Of a stretch of DNA of 64,000 nt, positions 53,051 to 61,890 are shown in pieces. The notes under the pieces were generated by a model. The model made no database searches, was not told the DNA's origin, and was given only the letters and a program-made list of their open reading frames with translations. This stretch comes from Methylovulum miyakonense HT12 (GTDB lineage: Bacteria; Pseudomonadota; Gammaproteobacteria; Methylococcales; Methylomonadaceae). The position numbers and the translations under genes were made by a program. Positions within the stretch are counted from its first letter, which is position 1; every line of letters starts with the position of its first letter. Location: assembly GCF_000384075.1 (NCBI RefSeq), contig NZ_KB913025.1, positions 498,238 to 562,237 of the forward strand, read 5' to 3'.

Positions 53051-54003
53051 GGTCGGGGCCGTGCGTTTTTCGTCCGTTTACGGTTGGCGCGGACAGTAAG
53101 TTTTCTGGCCAGATCAGGCAGGACTAAGGCCGCGAACACGAACACGGCGGTGATGAGTTTCAAATCATTGGGGTTAAGGCCAAACGACAAGGCAATCGCG
53201 ACCAATTCCCGGAACAGCACCGAGCCGATGATGGCCCCGACGATGGCGAGCCCGACCCCTGCCGCACCAGTCAAGGCCTCACCGATGATGACGCTGGCCA
53301 AGCCCCAGACAATCATGCCGATGCCCATTTGCACGTCGGCAAAATTTTGGTATTGCGCCCATAAGCTCCCGGCCAAGGCCACTAGACCGTTCGCCAAGGC
53401 CAGCCCGAACAAACGGTAAAGCGCGACATTGCCGCCCAAGGCTTTGACCATTTGCGGGTTGTCGCCCGTCGCCCGCATCGCCGTGCCCAAATCCGTGCGG
53501 AAAAAAGCCCATAAAACCAGCGCGATGCCGCTGACCAGCGCAAACATCAGCATCAGCATGGTGGTATCCGCGCTGGACACTGTCCATCCCCCTAAATTCG
53601 TCGTCGCCGCGCCAAACCAAGACGCGCCCAGCTGTTCGCAATAGCTAGACAAGGTCGCCACCCCCAAAAACGGGATATTGCTGCGCCCCATGACATGCAA
53701 GTTGACCGAATACAAGCCGGACATCACCAAAATGCCGGACAGCAAGGGGTTGATGCGGAACGTGGTTTGCAAAATCCCGGTGACGGTTCCGGCGATCAAG
53801 CCCGCCACAAATCCCGCCAATGTTGCATAGAAAGGATGCACACCGTAATTGACCAACAACACGCCCGTGACCGCCGCGCCAAAGGTCAAGGAGCCATCGA
53901 CGGTGATGTCGGCAATGTCGAAAATACGGTAGGAAATGTACACGCCCAAGGCCAGCAGGGATAGGATAATACCTAGGGTTAATGCGCCGATGAGTAGGGT
54001 CAT
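53044..54003 (-). CDS. ABC transporter permease (branched-chain amino acid type)
   Basis: 319 aa, about eight to nine membrane helices, BPD_transp_2 family. The start TLLIGALTLGIILSLLALGV and the motif EALTGAAGVGLAIVGAIIGS match permeases that go with PF04392 binding proteins. Overlaps the ATPase gene by 7 bp. It is separated from the binding-protein gene by a 300-bp repeat-rich gap. Confidence 0.9.
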   Translation of the reverse strand: MTLLIGALTLGIILSLLALGVYISYRIFDIADITVDGSLTFGAAVTGVLLVNYGVHPFYATLAGFVAGLIAGTVTGILQTTFRINPLLSGILVMSGLYSVNLHVMGRSNIPFLGVATLSSYCEQLGASWFGAATTNLGGWTVSSADTTMLMLMFALVSGIALVLWAFFRTDLGTAMRATGDNPQMVKALGGNVALYRLFGLALANGLVALAGSLWAQYQNFADVQMGIGMIVWGLASVIIGEALTGAAGVGLAIVGAIIGSVLFRELVAIALSFGLNPNDLKLITAVFVFAALVLPDLARKLTVRANRKRTKNARPRPC

Positions 54004-54303
54004 GGTTTTTTGTTGGGGTTAATTTTGGAGGTATGAATTTTGTCCACGAAAAGCACGAAAAAAATTTCTCGTTCCCAAGCTGCGGCTTGGGAATGCGGTA
54101 TGGGAAGCTCTTGCTTCCTGTTATTCTCGAAGCTAGAGCTTCTGAGACTTGGGTTGCCAAGCCAGAGCTTGGTAACCAGCGAAATATTAATATTCATGTG
54201 GTTACGATTGTGTCAGAGAGCATCTACTAATTCGTAATGTGCATTGTTTAAATTACATTAAATCATTAACTGTGGGCAGTGGCGCTCCGGCGTGGGGATG
54301 GTT
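54004..54303. repeat. Repeat cluster: one 22-bp inverted repeat copy and four hairpins
   Basis: After the reverse copy of the cacgaaaa repeat (54040-54061) come four short hairpins in a row: ttcccaagc/gcttgggaa (54072-54093), ggaagc/gcttcc (54103-54118), gaagct/agcttc (54129-54142) and ggttgccaagc/gcttggtaacc (54152-54177). All share an aagc/gctt core. They sit between the binding-protein gene and the permease gene of one transport system. No gene here. Confidence 0.75.
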
Positions 54304-55371
54304 TTAATGCACGACCTTCTTCTCCGTCCCATCCAACTGGATAATCACGCCCGCTTCGCGGTATAAATCCTCGCCAAACACCCACGCATCACGCAAGCCG
54401 CTACGGGCTTTCTCGTTCAGTTGGATACGTTTGGGGACAAAGGCCTTAACGGGCATTTGCGCCGGATCAGCGCCCGCCAACACCGTACCCGCGATACGCC
54501 CGATTTCCGCACCGACTTCGTGATAATCCGCACCAAAATCAAACAGCGAGCCGCGCTGCGTATGTCCGGTGATATTGGAAAACACGGGGATTCTTGCCGC
54601 TTTGGCGACTTGGGTCAAACTTTCCACCGTGGCGTTCACCGACGAATCGCCGCCCGTCCAAAACGCTTGCGCACCCCGCGCCACCAGCGATTCGGCGGCT
54701 TCGCGCACGTCTTTGCTTTGTTCAATCGACGCTTCCAGCAAGGTGATGCCGAGTTTTTCGGATATGGCGCGGGCTAAGCGGGTGCAGTATTCCGAATTGG
54801 TTTCGGCGGGGTTCCAGACCACGCCCACGGTTTTTAAGGCCGGATTGATGTGTTTCGCCAAACGGAAAATCTCCGTGACGGGTTGCGGTGTGCCGATGCC
54901 CGTCATGTACGCAGGTTTGTCCAGGCTATCCAAAGCCTTGATGCCCACCCCCGAAGTCACGGGCGAGGTGACCGCACCGAACACATGCGGGATATGCGCG
55001 GCGCGGTTGGCGTTGCTTACGGCCTGGAGCATGACCGTGGAAATGGTGACCGCCAGCTTATAATCGCCACCGACAATTTTTTGCGCAATCAGGTTGCCAG
55101 TGGACAAGTCATTCTCGGCGTTATAAAAACTGATCGCCACCTTGTGCCCGTCGTCGTAGCCTTGGCTATGCAAGCCATCCAACACGCCTTGGCGGATTTC
55201 GTCCATCATCGGATTGGAGCTGTGCTGTAAAATGGCAATCGGGATACGGTTTGCCGGGTTTTCTAAAGCCGCCCCGGCATCACGGTTATGCCGGTCTGAC
55301 CACAGCAAAACCGCAGCGGCGAGAATAATCAAAGACAGGGAAAAGCCTAAACGTTGTAAGGGTGCGGTCAT
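54304..55371 (-). CDS. ABC transporter substrate-binding protein (PF04392 type)
   Basis: 355 aa. N-terminal signal or anchor segment (LGFSLSLIILAAAVLLW), then an ABC_sub_bind fold: IPIAILQHSSNPMMDEIRQG, VAISFYNAENDLSTGNLIAQ, PHVFGAVTSPVTSGVG, GVVWNPAETNSEYCTRLA and the second lobe with AFWTGGDSSVNATVESL. First gene of the transporter set on the minus strand; 300 bp of hairpins lie between it and the permease. Confidence 0.88.
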   Translation of the reverse strand: MTAPLQRLGFSLSLIILAAAVLLWSDRHNRDAGAALENPANRIPIAILQHSSNPMMDEIRQGVLDGLHSQGYDDGHKVAISFYNAENDLSTGNLIAQKIVGGDYKLAVTISTVMLQAVSNANRAAHIPHVFGAVTSPVTSGVGIKALDSLDKPAYMTGIGTPQPVTEIFRLAKHINPALKTVGVVWNPAETNSEYCTRLARAISEKLGITLLEASIEQSKDVREAAESLVARGAQAFWTGGDSSVNATVESLTQVAKAARIPVFSNITGHTQRGSLFDFGADYHEVGAEIGRIAGTVLAGADPAQMPVKAFVPKRIQLNEKARSGLRDAWVFGEDLYREAGVIIQLDGTEKKVVH

Positions 55372-55582
55372 GGTATTTAGCGTGGTGGCAAGTCAATTAA
55401 GGTATGCTGTGCGTGGCTTCAGGCTTGGGGTTGATGCACGGCCTACGGTGTTTTTGGGCTGCCGCATACGGCGTAGACCCGGCACGTTGACCGGGTTCAC
55501 AATTTGGTAATAAATTGGACAATCTAAGTCATTGCTAACAATTTCAAGCAATTATGCTACATTTTTGGTGATTTTCAACAAA

Positions 55583-55607
55583 GTTATCCACAGAATATGT
55601 GGATAAC
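55583..55607. promoter_or_regulatory. Head-to-head pair of perfect DnaA boxes
   Basis: gttatccaca / tgtggataac with a 5-nt centre: two copies of the consensus DnaA box TTATCCACA facing each other. AT-rich DNA follows (55619-55655). No dnaA, mnmG or other origin-linked gene is near, so it is more likely a regulatory or titration site than oriC. Confidence 0.6.
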
Positions 55608-55678
55608 TGGGAATATCAGCGGGTTTTATCGTTTTATTATCTATATTCCCCAGCAAACTCCCCACCTTGGCAAGTGTC

Positions 55679-55756
55679 GTAGGCTGGGATGAAGCGATAG
55701 CGCAATCCCAGCACCACCAGCCACTCTGCTGGGGTTCCTTGCGTCACCCCAGCCTA
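55679..55756. repeat. Dispersed palindromic repeat (gtaggctggg ... cccagcctac)
   Basis: Outer arms gtaggctgggatgaagcg and tgcgtcaccccagcctac are near reverse complements; inner arms caatcccagc and gctggggttc also pair. Same family style as the copies at 35405, 50960 and 51644. Confidence 0.65.
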
Positions 55757-55834
55757 CTTTGCTGAGTGTCATAATGAAAATTGCTGACTTTGGCAAGCCA
55801 ACAACATCGTAAAAAAGTACTATGATGTTACCTT

Positions 55835-55866
55835 AAACAAACACCGCATGAAACAAACACCGCATG
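55835..55866. repeat. 16-bp tandem duplication at the tamA start
   Basis: aaacaaacaccgcatg occurs twice, back to back. Each copy ends in ATG, but only the first (55848) is in frame with tamA; the second reads a four-codon frame. Confidence 0.85.
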
Positions 55867-57734
55867 ACCGTGCTATGAAAACAATGCCCATTTTTCAAGT
55901 TGAGCGCATCGGTTGGCGACGGCACTTAGGTATGTGCTTGGCGTTAATGATGATGGTGGCTGCGGCCCATGCCGCCGACCCGCAGCCTTATACCGTGGCA
56001 ATTGCCAAAACGGGTGACGCTGAACTCGACCAAATGCTTAAAGAGTCTTGCACGCTGATCAGCCTCAATGAAGCCGCCCCCGTAGGCCCGTTCGCGCTGG
56101 TCGCACGCGCCCGCGCCGATGTCGAACGCTTCACCATCGCCTTGCAAAGTCTGGGCTATTATCAGGGCAAAGTACAGATACGCATAGCCAATCGGCCTCT
56201 GGATGACCGCGGCCTGTACGATACCATAGAATATTCCCCCGCACAGCCACCGATCCCTGTGCAAATCAACTTCGACCTAGGTGCACTGTACCATGTGCGG
56301 ACATTGATCCTGGATGGCGAGGTTCCCGCAGAAGCCAGGCAATGGCTAGAACTGAAAGCCAAAGCCCCGGCACGGGCCGCCGATATCCAACAGGCACGGG
56401 AAAAATTGCTGCTGGCCTTGCAGGAGCATGGCTATGCTTTGGCAAAAGTGGACGAACCTATCGCGAAACTGCTGCCGGAAACCCATGAGCTGGATGTGAC
56501 TTACCATGTCGTCACGGGCAAGCCGATAACCTTAGGGCAGGTGTCCGTCAAAGGCTTGCAAAAAGTTGACCCGGGGTTTGTTGGCCGCCATTTACAAATT
56601 GCCAAAGGGGAGCCGTTTAAACCCTCAAGCATTGAGAAAAACCGCCAGGAACTGCAAAACACCGGCGTGTTCTCATCCGTCCGCACCCGCCTTGGCAAGA
56701 ACCTGGATGCGCAACAACAGTTGCCGGTCACCTTTATGGTCAGTGAACGCTTGCGCCATACCACACAACTGGGTGCGGCTTATTCAACCGATTTGGGCGC
56801 CAGTTTTTCCAGTTACTGGCAACACCACAATTTGCTGGGTGGCGGCGAACAACTCACGCTGACGGCCGGAGTCACCCAGATTGGCGGCAATAGCACAACC
56901 GGGATTGGTTACAACGTCGCCGTGAATTTTATGAAACCCGATTTTCTGCATGCCGACCAAACCCTGCATACCAATTTGGCGGCGATCAGACAAAGCCTGG
57001 TCACCTATGACCAAGACGCCCTCTTAGGGGAAGTGCTGTTAACCCGCAAATTTTCACCATTTTGGACGGGCAGCATCGGCTTGGGGCCTGAGCAATCGAG
57101 AATCACCCAGCAAAACGAAACCCACGATTACACCTTGCTCAGCATCCCCGCCAGTTTGAAATATGACAGCACCAACAGCTTATTGGACCCCACTAAGGGC
57201 AGCATCATAACGCCGTCAATCACCCCCGTAGGCGCCTTGACCGGTTCCGAAATTCGCGGCTTCGTCGTCATCCAACTGTCCGCTTCGACTTACTTTGATT
57301 GGCATACCGAAGGCCGTAGCGTGCTGGCGTTGCGGGGGCTGTTGGGGAGCATCGAAGGCGCGGGGCGTTTTGACCTGCCGCCTGACAAACGCTTTTATGC
57401 CGGTGGCAGCAACACCGTACGTGGTTACCGCTACCAATCCATAGGCCCGCAATTCGCTGATGGTGACCCGCAAGGGGGTAAGGCCATTGCCACGGCGACG
57501 GTCGAATACCGCCAGCGCATACTCGAAAACTACGGCATCGTCGCTTTCACCGATGCCGGACAAGTCAGCCCCGACACCTTGTTGGCATCCGGTGACTGGC
57601 GTATAGGCGCAGGGATAGGCGCACGTTATTACACCGGTTTCGGCCCCCTGCGCCTGGATTTTGCGTTGCCCGTCAACCAGCAATCCAATAGCGGCTCATT
57701 TGAGATTTATATCGGTCTCGGGCAGGCATTCTGA
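55848..57734 (+). CDS. tamA: Translocation and assembly module subunit TamA (Omp85 family)
   Basis: Outer-membrane Omp85 protein that works with TamB in envelope assembly (autotransporters, phospholipid movement). 628 aa from 55848; ATG 55875 (MKTMPIFQ) is an equal candidate and gives a more normal signal peptide (ending AAAHA). POTRA domains from about 45 to 270 (LGYYQGKVQIRI; GYALAKVDEPIAKLL; QVSVKGLQKVDPGFVGRHLQ), then a 16-strand barrel with RGYRYQSIGPQ (the VRGY motif of loop 6) and C-terminal FEIYIGLGQAF. Its stop overlaps the tamB start by one base. Confidence 0.94.
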   Translation: MKQTPHDRAMKTMPIFQVERIGWRRHLGMCLALMMMVAAAHAADPQPYTVAIAKTGDAELDQMLKESCTLISLNEAAPVGPFALVARARADVERFTIALQSLGYYQGKVQIRIANRPLDDRGLYDTIEYSPAQPPIPVQINFDLGALYHVRTLILDGEVPAEARQWLELKAKAPARAADIQQAREKLLLALQEHGYALAKVDEPIAKLLPETHELDVTYHVVTGKPITLGQVSVKGLQKVDPGFVGRHLQIAKGEPFKPSSIEKNRQELQNTGVFSSVRTRLGKNLDAQQQLPVTFMVSERLRHTTQLGAAYSTDLGASFSSYWQHHNLLGGGEQLTLTAGVTQIGGNSTTGIGYNVAVNFMKPDFLHADQTLHTNLAAIRQSLVTYDQDALLGEVLLTRKFSPFWTGSIGLGPEQSRITQQNETHDYTLLSIPASLKYDSTNSLLDPTKGSIITPSITPVGALTGSEIRGFVVIQLSASTYFDWHTEGRSVLALRGLLGSIEGAGRFDLPPDKRFYAGGSNTVRGYRYQSIGPQFADGDPQGGKAIATATVEYRQRILENYGIVAFTDAGQVSPDTLLASGDWRIGAGIGARYYTGFGPLRLDFALPVNQQSNSGSFEIYIGLGQAF

Positions 57735-60700
57735 TGGACAAAACACCACGCTGGCTTACGCTAGGGATTATCCTGCTATTTGGTTTGCCGTTGCTATGCG
57801 GCATATTGCTGGCCGTCGCCGCCAACACCCCAAACGGGCGCCTTTTCATCACCGATAGCCTGTCGTCCTTAACGGCCAACCAACTCACCGTAACTGGACT
57901 TGGCGGGCATTTTCCTGAGCAACTAGAGGTTGGGCGCATCGTCTGGCAAGATGAAAACGGTGTGCTAACCATCGACGGCCTCGTGCTGGACTGGAACCCA
58001 TGGCAATTGCTGTCCGGCGTCGCCGACATCGGGCTAGTGCAGGCCGGGCGCATTGGCTTTGTCCCGTCACCTTTGGCAAAAACCGACAAACCGCCATCCG
58101 GGCCGGTATCATTGCCGCTTGCCATTAACCTGCACAACCTCCATATCGGACAGCTGGATTTATCGGCGCTTACGGGCCAAGCCATTATTATGAAGCTGGA
58201 TGGCTATGCGAATTTGGCCTCGTTATCGGAGGGCATCTTAGGGCTGTCCCTCCGGGATTTGCAAAATGCCGGAAACTACACGGTAAGCGGCCAGTTTGAC
58301 AAAATCGGCATCCACGCCCGGGTGTCCTTAGAAGAGCCTGCCCAAGGCTTGCTGGCGGCACTAGCCGGACTTAAGGAGTCCAAACCACTATCAATGGACG
58401 CAAACATTGACGGCCCCTTATCCGCCCTGAAAACCCAAGGCAACCTGACGTGGGGGAAACTGAAAGGCGCGTTACGGGGCACCCTGGATGCGCAAACCCA
58501 ACAAGCCGATTGGCAAATATCCGCCACAGCACCAGCCATGCAAGCCCATGCCAACTTGGCTTGGCAATACCTAAGCGTGGAAGGCACACTACAAGGCTTG
58601 CTCAGCAAACCCAGCATCCATGGCAATATCGACCTAAAAGGCTTGCGCCTTGCCAATACCGGGATTGGGCATATCAACCTGTCCGTCCAAGGCGATACTG
58701 GCCGGCTTGAATTGACCAGTGAACTGAGCAAATTGACCCTTGCAAACCCATCGAAAGACCTCTTGCAAGCACAACCCTTGACCCTGCAATCCAGTATCCG
58801 CCTAGACCAAACACAGCGTCCCGTAAAGTTCAAACTGCAACATCCCTTATTCAACATCACGGGTGATGCCATCACGGCAACCCCGGCAAACATCCAAATG
58901 GTGGTGAACCTGCCTGACTTAAAACCGCTGGCCTTGTTGGCGGGCTTAAATTTGGCCGGTAACAGCACGCTGAAATTAACGGCGGACCAACATGGCCCAG
59001 CCACCGATGTCGCTGTGGATGGCCGATTGGCCATTACCGGCGGTGACCCTGCCCTCGTGAAACTGCTGGGCAGTTTAGTTGAAGTCGGCGCCAACCTAGT
59101 TATAAACGGATCGGACATGGTCTTGTCGCGATGCCAACTTAACGGCAAGGCTATAAACCTGCAAGCGGACGGTACGCTCAAAGCCCGGGTCGCCAAGTTT
59201 AACTGGCAAATTGGAGCCAATGACTTGAGCGTGGTCTCAGCAAAAACCAGCGGCCAATTGATGGCACACGGGCAAATCAACGGCCCGTTGGATGACTTCA
59301 CGGTGATGGCCGATGTGGCTGGCGAATTGGCAACGCGGCCATTCCCCCGCAAACCCGTGACCGCGAAACTTAAGGTGGAACATTTGCCCCATCTGCCCAT
59401 TGGGCAGTTCAACGCCAATACCGTATTGGCGGGCTCGCCTGTTGACATAGCGATGGACGTAAAGCCGCAAAAAGACCAATCCCTCCAATTCAACATAAGC
59501 CGCGCTGACTGGAAAAGCCTACATACACAGGGCACTATGCTACTGGCACACCAAAGCCCATGGCCCAGCGGATCATTGGCCTTGACGGTAAAACGCCTGG
59601 AAGATTTCAGCGTTTTTGCCGGCCAACCCTTATCGGGAAACCTCGCCGCCACCCTAAAAACCACATACATTGGCCAGCAACCGTATGCCTATCTGGATCT
59701 TGATGCCCAAAACATAAGCCTGGCCGCCAACACCCAGATAAACCAAGCACAGCTCACCTTGGCCATCCGTGACCCAGTGAACAAACCTAATATGGAAGGG
59801 CAGCTCAATCTTGACGGGCTTGCTATGGATGCCCTGACAGGGGCGGGGAAACTGGATTTCAACGGCACTCTTGAACAGTTGGCCTTACAACTGTCAGCGG
59901 ATATTGATAATCTGGCGGGCAAACCGCTTAAATTAGACGCCAACGCCTTGTTTTCCGCAAACGCCAACGCGCTTGAAGTCAATGGGCTGGATGCGGTTTG
60001 GAAAGGACAAACCCTGCGCTTGCTGGCACCGGCCACTATCAGCTGGCCCGACGCGGTGGCTGTCAGGCATTTGCGCCTCGGTTTGGAAGACGCCATATTG
60101 CAGGCTGACGGACAAATCAGCCCTACCCTGGACATCACCGCAAGTTTGCACCAGTTTCCCCTTGCTGCGCTTAACGGGTTGGCACCAGACCTAAAAGCTT
60201 CCGGCATCATCAATGCGGATGCCAAACTTCGTGGCCCCCTCGCAAAACCCAGCGGTACGGTTACCGCCAATGGTTCGGGCATGCGTCTGTTGTCGGCTAA
60301 CGGCAACGCCCTGCCTCCCGCACAATTTAACGCGGCAGCAGAATTGGACGGCACTAATGCCCAAATCCAAGCCAAATTCACTGCGGGCGAAAATGCCGTC
60401 CTGAATCTGTCAGGGTTCGCCCCGCTCCATGCCGGGGGTATCTTGGATTTGCACGCCACAGGCCGCATCGAGCTAAAGCTCCTCGATCCCTTACTGACCT
60501 CAAATGGCCGACGGGCGCGCGGGCAGATTGCCATCAATGCCGGGGTAGCAGGCAACCTTTCCGAACCCAAGTTAACCGGAACCGCCGTGCTAACAAAAGT
60601 GGAAGTACGCGACTACGCTATCGGTGCCAACCTGACCGACATCAACGGTCTCATCACGGCCAATGGGGGGCAGTTAGTGATTGACAAACTCCAAGGGGAA

Positions 60701-61720
60701 GCGGGTAACGGCACGGTTTCGGCCAAAGGGACGATTGACGTGCTTAAGGAAGGGATGCCAATCAATCTGGCCATCATTGCAAGGAATGCCAAGCCCCTGG
60801 CGAGTGACCGCCTGACTGCGGATATCAATGCCGATTTGACCTTGCGCGGCTTGGTTTCAGAAGATTTGCTGTTGCTTGGGGTCATCAAAATCAACCGTGC
60901 CGATATCCGCATCCCGGAATATCTCCCTGCCAACATCGCCGTGCTCAAATTGGAAACACCCAAAGGAAGCCCGGCACCGCCGCCCGCCATCAGGGAATCT
61001 GCCATTAAACTGAACCTGATCATCTCCTCCCCAGGCCAGATTTTTGTGCGTGGGCGTGGCGTGGATGCCGAGTTGGACGGCACCGTCGGCGTCCGTGGCA
61101 CAGCAGGCAGACCTAGGGCGGACGGTGGTTTTAAATTGCGGCGCGGCCAATATACGCTAGGCGGAAAAACGCTGGCCTTTTCTGAAGGCAAAGTCGGCTT
61201 CGACAATGGCCGCTTGACCGACCCGTCACTGAATTTTGTCGCCAGCACCAGTAGCGACAATATCACCGCGACGCTGACCATCGCGGGTTCCGCCAACAAA
61301 CCGAAAATCACCTTAAGCAGCGTCCCTGACCTTCCACAAGATGAAATCCTCGCCCGCCTCTTGTTTAGCCGCAGTGCCAGCAGTTTGAGTGTCTTGGAGA
61401 TTTTACAAATAGGCTCTGCCGTGGCGACGCTGAGCGGGGCGACTTCCGGCATGGGTGACCCCCTCGACAATGTCCGTAAAACCTTGGGGCTAGACCGCCT
61501 GACTGTCGGCGGCAAAAAAACCTCGGTCGAAGCCGGCAGTTATGTCGTCCCTGGCGTTTACCTTGGCACACGGCAAGGCCTCAGTGGCGGCCCGCAAGCG
61601 ATGATACAAATCGACTTGACCAAACATATCAAGCTGGAAGCCGCTGTCGGCGCCAATGCGGCGACTAATAAAAATGCCAACCCAAACAGCCTGGGGATCA
61701 TTTACCAGTTTGAATATTGA
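57734..61720 (+). CDS. tamB: Translocation and assembly module subunit TamB
   Basis: 1328 aa, inner-membrane anchored, spans the periplasm (AsmA-like beta-taco fold) and contacts TamA. One N-terminal transmembrane helix (LTLGIILLFGLPLLCGILLA), long beta-repeat body, and the C-terminal DUF490/TamB domain with GVRGTAGRPRADGGFKLRRG, FSEGKVGFDNGRLTDPSLNF and DLPQDEILARLLFSRSASSL, ending LGIIYQFEY. Co-transcribed with tamA (ATG shares one base with the tamA TGA). Confidence 0.95.
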   Translation: MDKTPRWLTLGIILLFGLPLLCGILLAVAANTPNGRLFITDSLSSLTANQLTVTGLGGHFPEQLEVGRIVWQDENGVLTIDGLVLDWNPWQLLSGVADIGLVQAGRIGFVPSPLAKTDKPPSGPVSLPLAINLHNLHIGQLDLSALTGQAIIMKLDGYANLASLSEGILGLSLRDLQNAGNYTVSGQFDKIGIHARVSLEEPAQGLLAALAGLKESKPLSMDANIDGPLSALKTQGNLTWGKLKGALRGTLDAQTQQADWQISATAPAMQAHANLAWQYLSVEGTLQGLLSKPSIHGNIDLKGLRLANTGIGHINLSVQGDTGRLELTSELSKLTLANPSKDLLQAQPLTLQSSIRLDQTQRPVKFKLQHPLFNITGDAITATPANIQMVVNLPDLKPLALLAGLNLAGNSTLKLTADQHGPATDVAVDGRLAITGGDPALVKLLGSLVEVGANLVINGSDMVLSRCQLNGKAINLQADGTLKARVAKFNWQIGANDLSVVSAKTSGQLMAHGQINGPLDDFTVMADVAGELATRPFPRKPVTAKLKVEHLPHLPIGQFNANTVLAGSPVDIAMDVKPQKDQSLQFNISRADWKSLHTQGTMLLAHQSPWPSGSLALTVKRLEDFSVFAGQPLSGNLAATLKTTYIGQQPYAYLDLDAQNISLAANTQINQAQLTLAIRDPVNKPNMEGQLNLDGLAMDALTGAGKLDFNGTLEQLALQLSADIDNLAGKPLKLDANALFSANANALEVNGLDAVWKGQTLRLLAPATISWPDAVAVRHLRLGLEDAILQADGQISPTLDITASLHQFPLAALNGLAPDLKASGIINADAKLRGPLAKPSGTVTANGSGMRLLSANGNALPPAQFNAAAELDGTNAQIQAKFTAGENAVLNLSGFAPLHAGGILDLHATGRIELKLLDPLLTSNGRRARGQIAINAGVAGNLSEPKLTGTAVLTKVEVRDYAIGANLTDINGLITANGGQLVIDKLQGEAGNGTVSAKGTIDVLKEGMPINLAIIARNAKPLASDRLTADINADLTLRGLVSEDLLLLGVIKINRADIRIPEYLPANIAVLKLETPKGSPAPPPAIRESAIKLNLIISSPGQIFVRGRGVDAELDGTVGVRGTAGRPRADGGFKLRRGQYTLGGKTLAFSEGKVGFDNGRLTDPSLNFVASTSSDNITATLTIAGSANKPKITLSSVPDLPQDEILARLLFSRSASSLSVLEILQIGSAVATLSGATSGMGDPLDNVRKTLGLDRLTVGGKKTSVEAGSYVVPGVYLGTRQGLSGGPQAMIQIDLTKHIKLEAAVGANAATNKNANPNSLGIIYQFEY

Positions 61721-61890
61721 AGGCTTGGCGGCTGCTTAATTGCTTGACTTAGCCTTAATTTTAGTTCAAAAGTAGGCGCGGAAAAATGCTTCCCCCATGA
61801 AAACATCCGCCAACCACTAGCCGGAAGTTTTCGTTAATTTTGCCGATATTCCATCATTACAAGAACCTATTAAATCAACCTGGAGGGTTT

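Larger units (their letters stand above)
55372..55847. other. Intergenic region before tamAB with DnaA-box palindrome and repeats
   Basis: 476 bp between divergent genes. It holds a short GC hairpin (acccgg ... ccgggt, about 55477-55496), a palindrome of two DnaA-box sequences (55583-55607), a dispersed palindromic repeat (55679-55756) and a 16-bp tandem duplication at the tamA start. No gene. Confidence 0.5.

Noticed and set aside
55583-55660. Chromosomal replication origin
   Set aside because: Only two DnaA boxes are present and no dnaA, mnmG, parAB or rpmH gene is near; kept only as a regulatory candidate.
58276-61515. Long minus-strand frames (up to 464 codons) opposite tamB
   Set aside because: Antisense to tamB; products are Ser/Pro/Arg-rich without any fold signature, and tamA-tamB are coupled on the plus strand.
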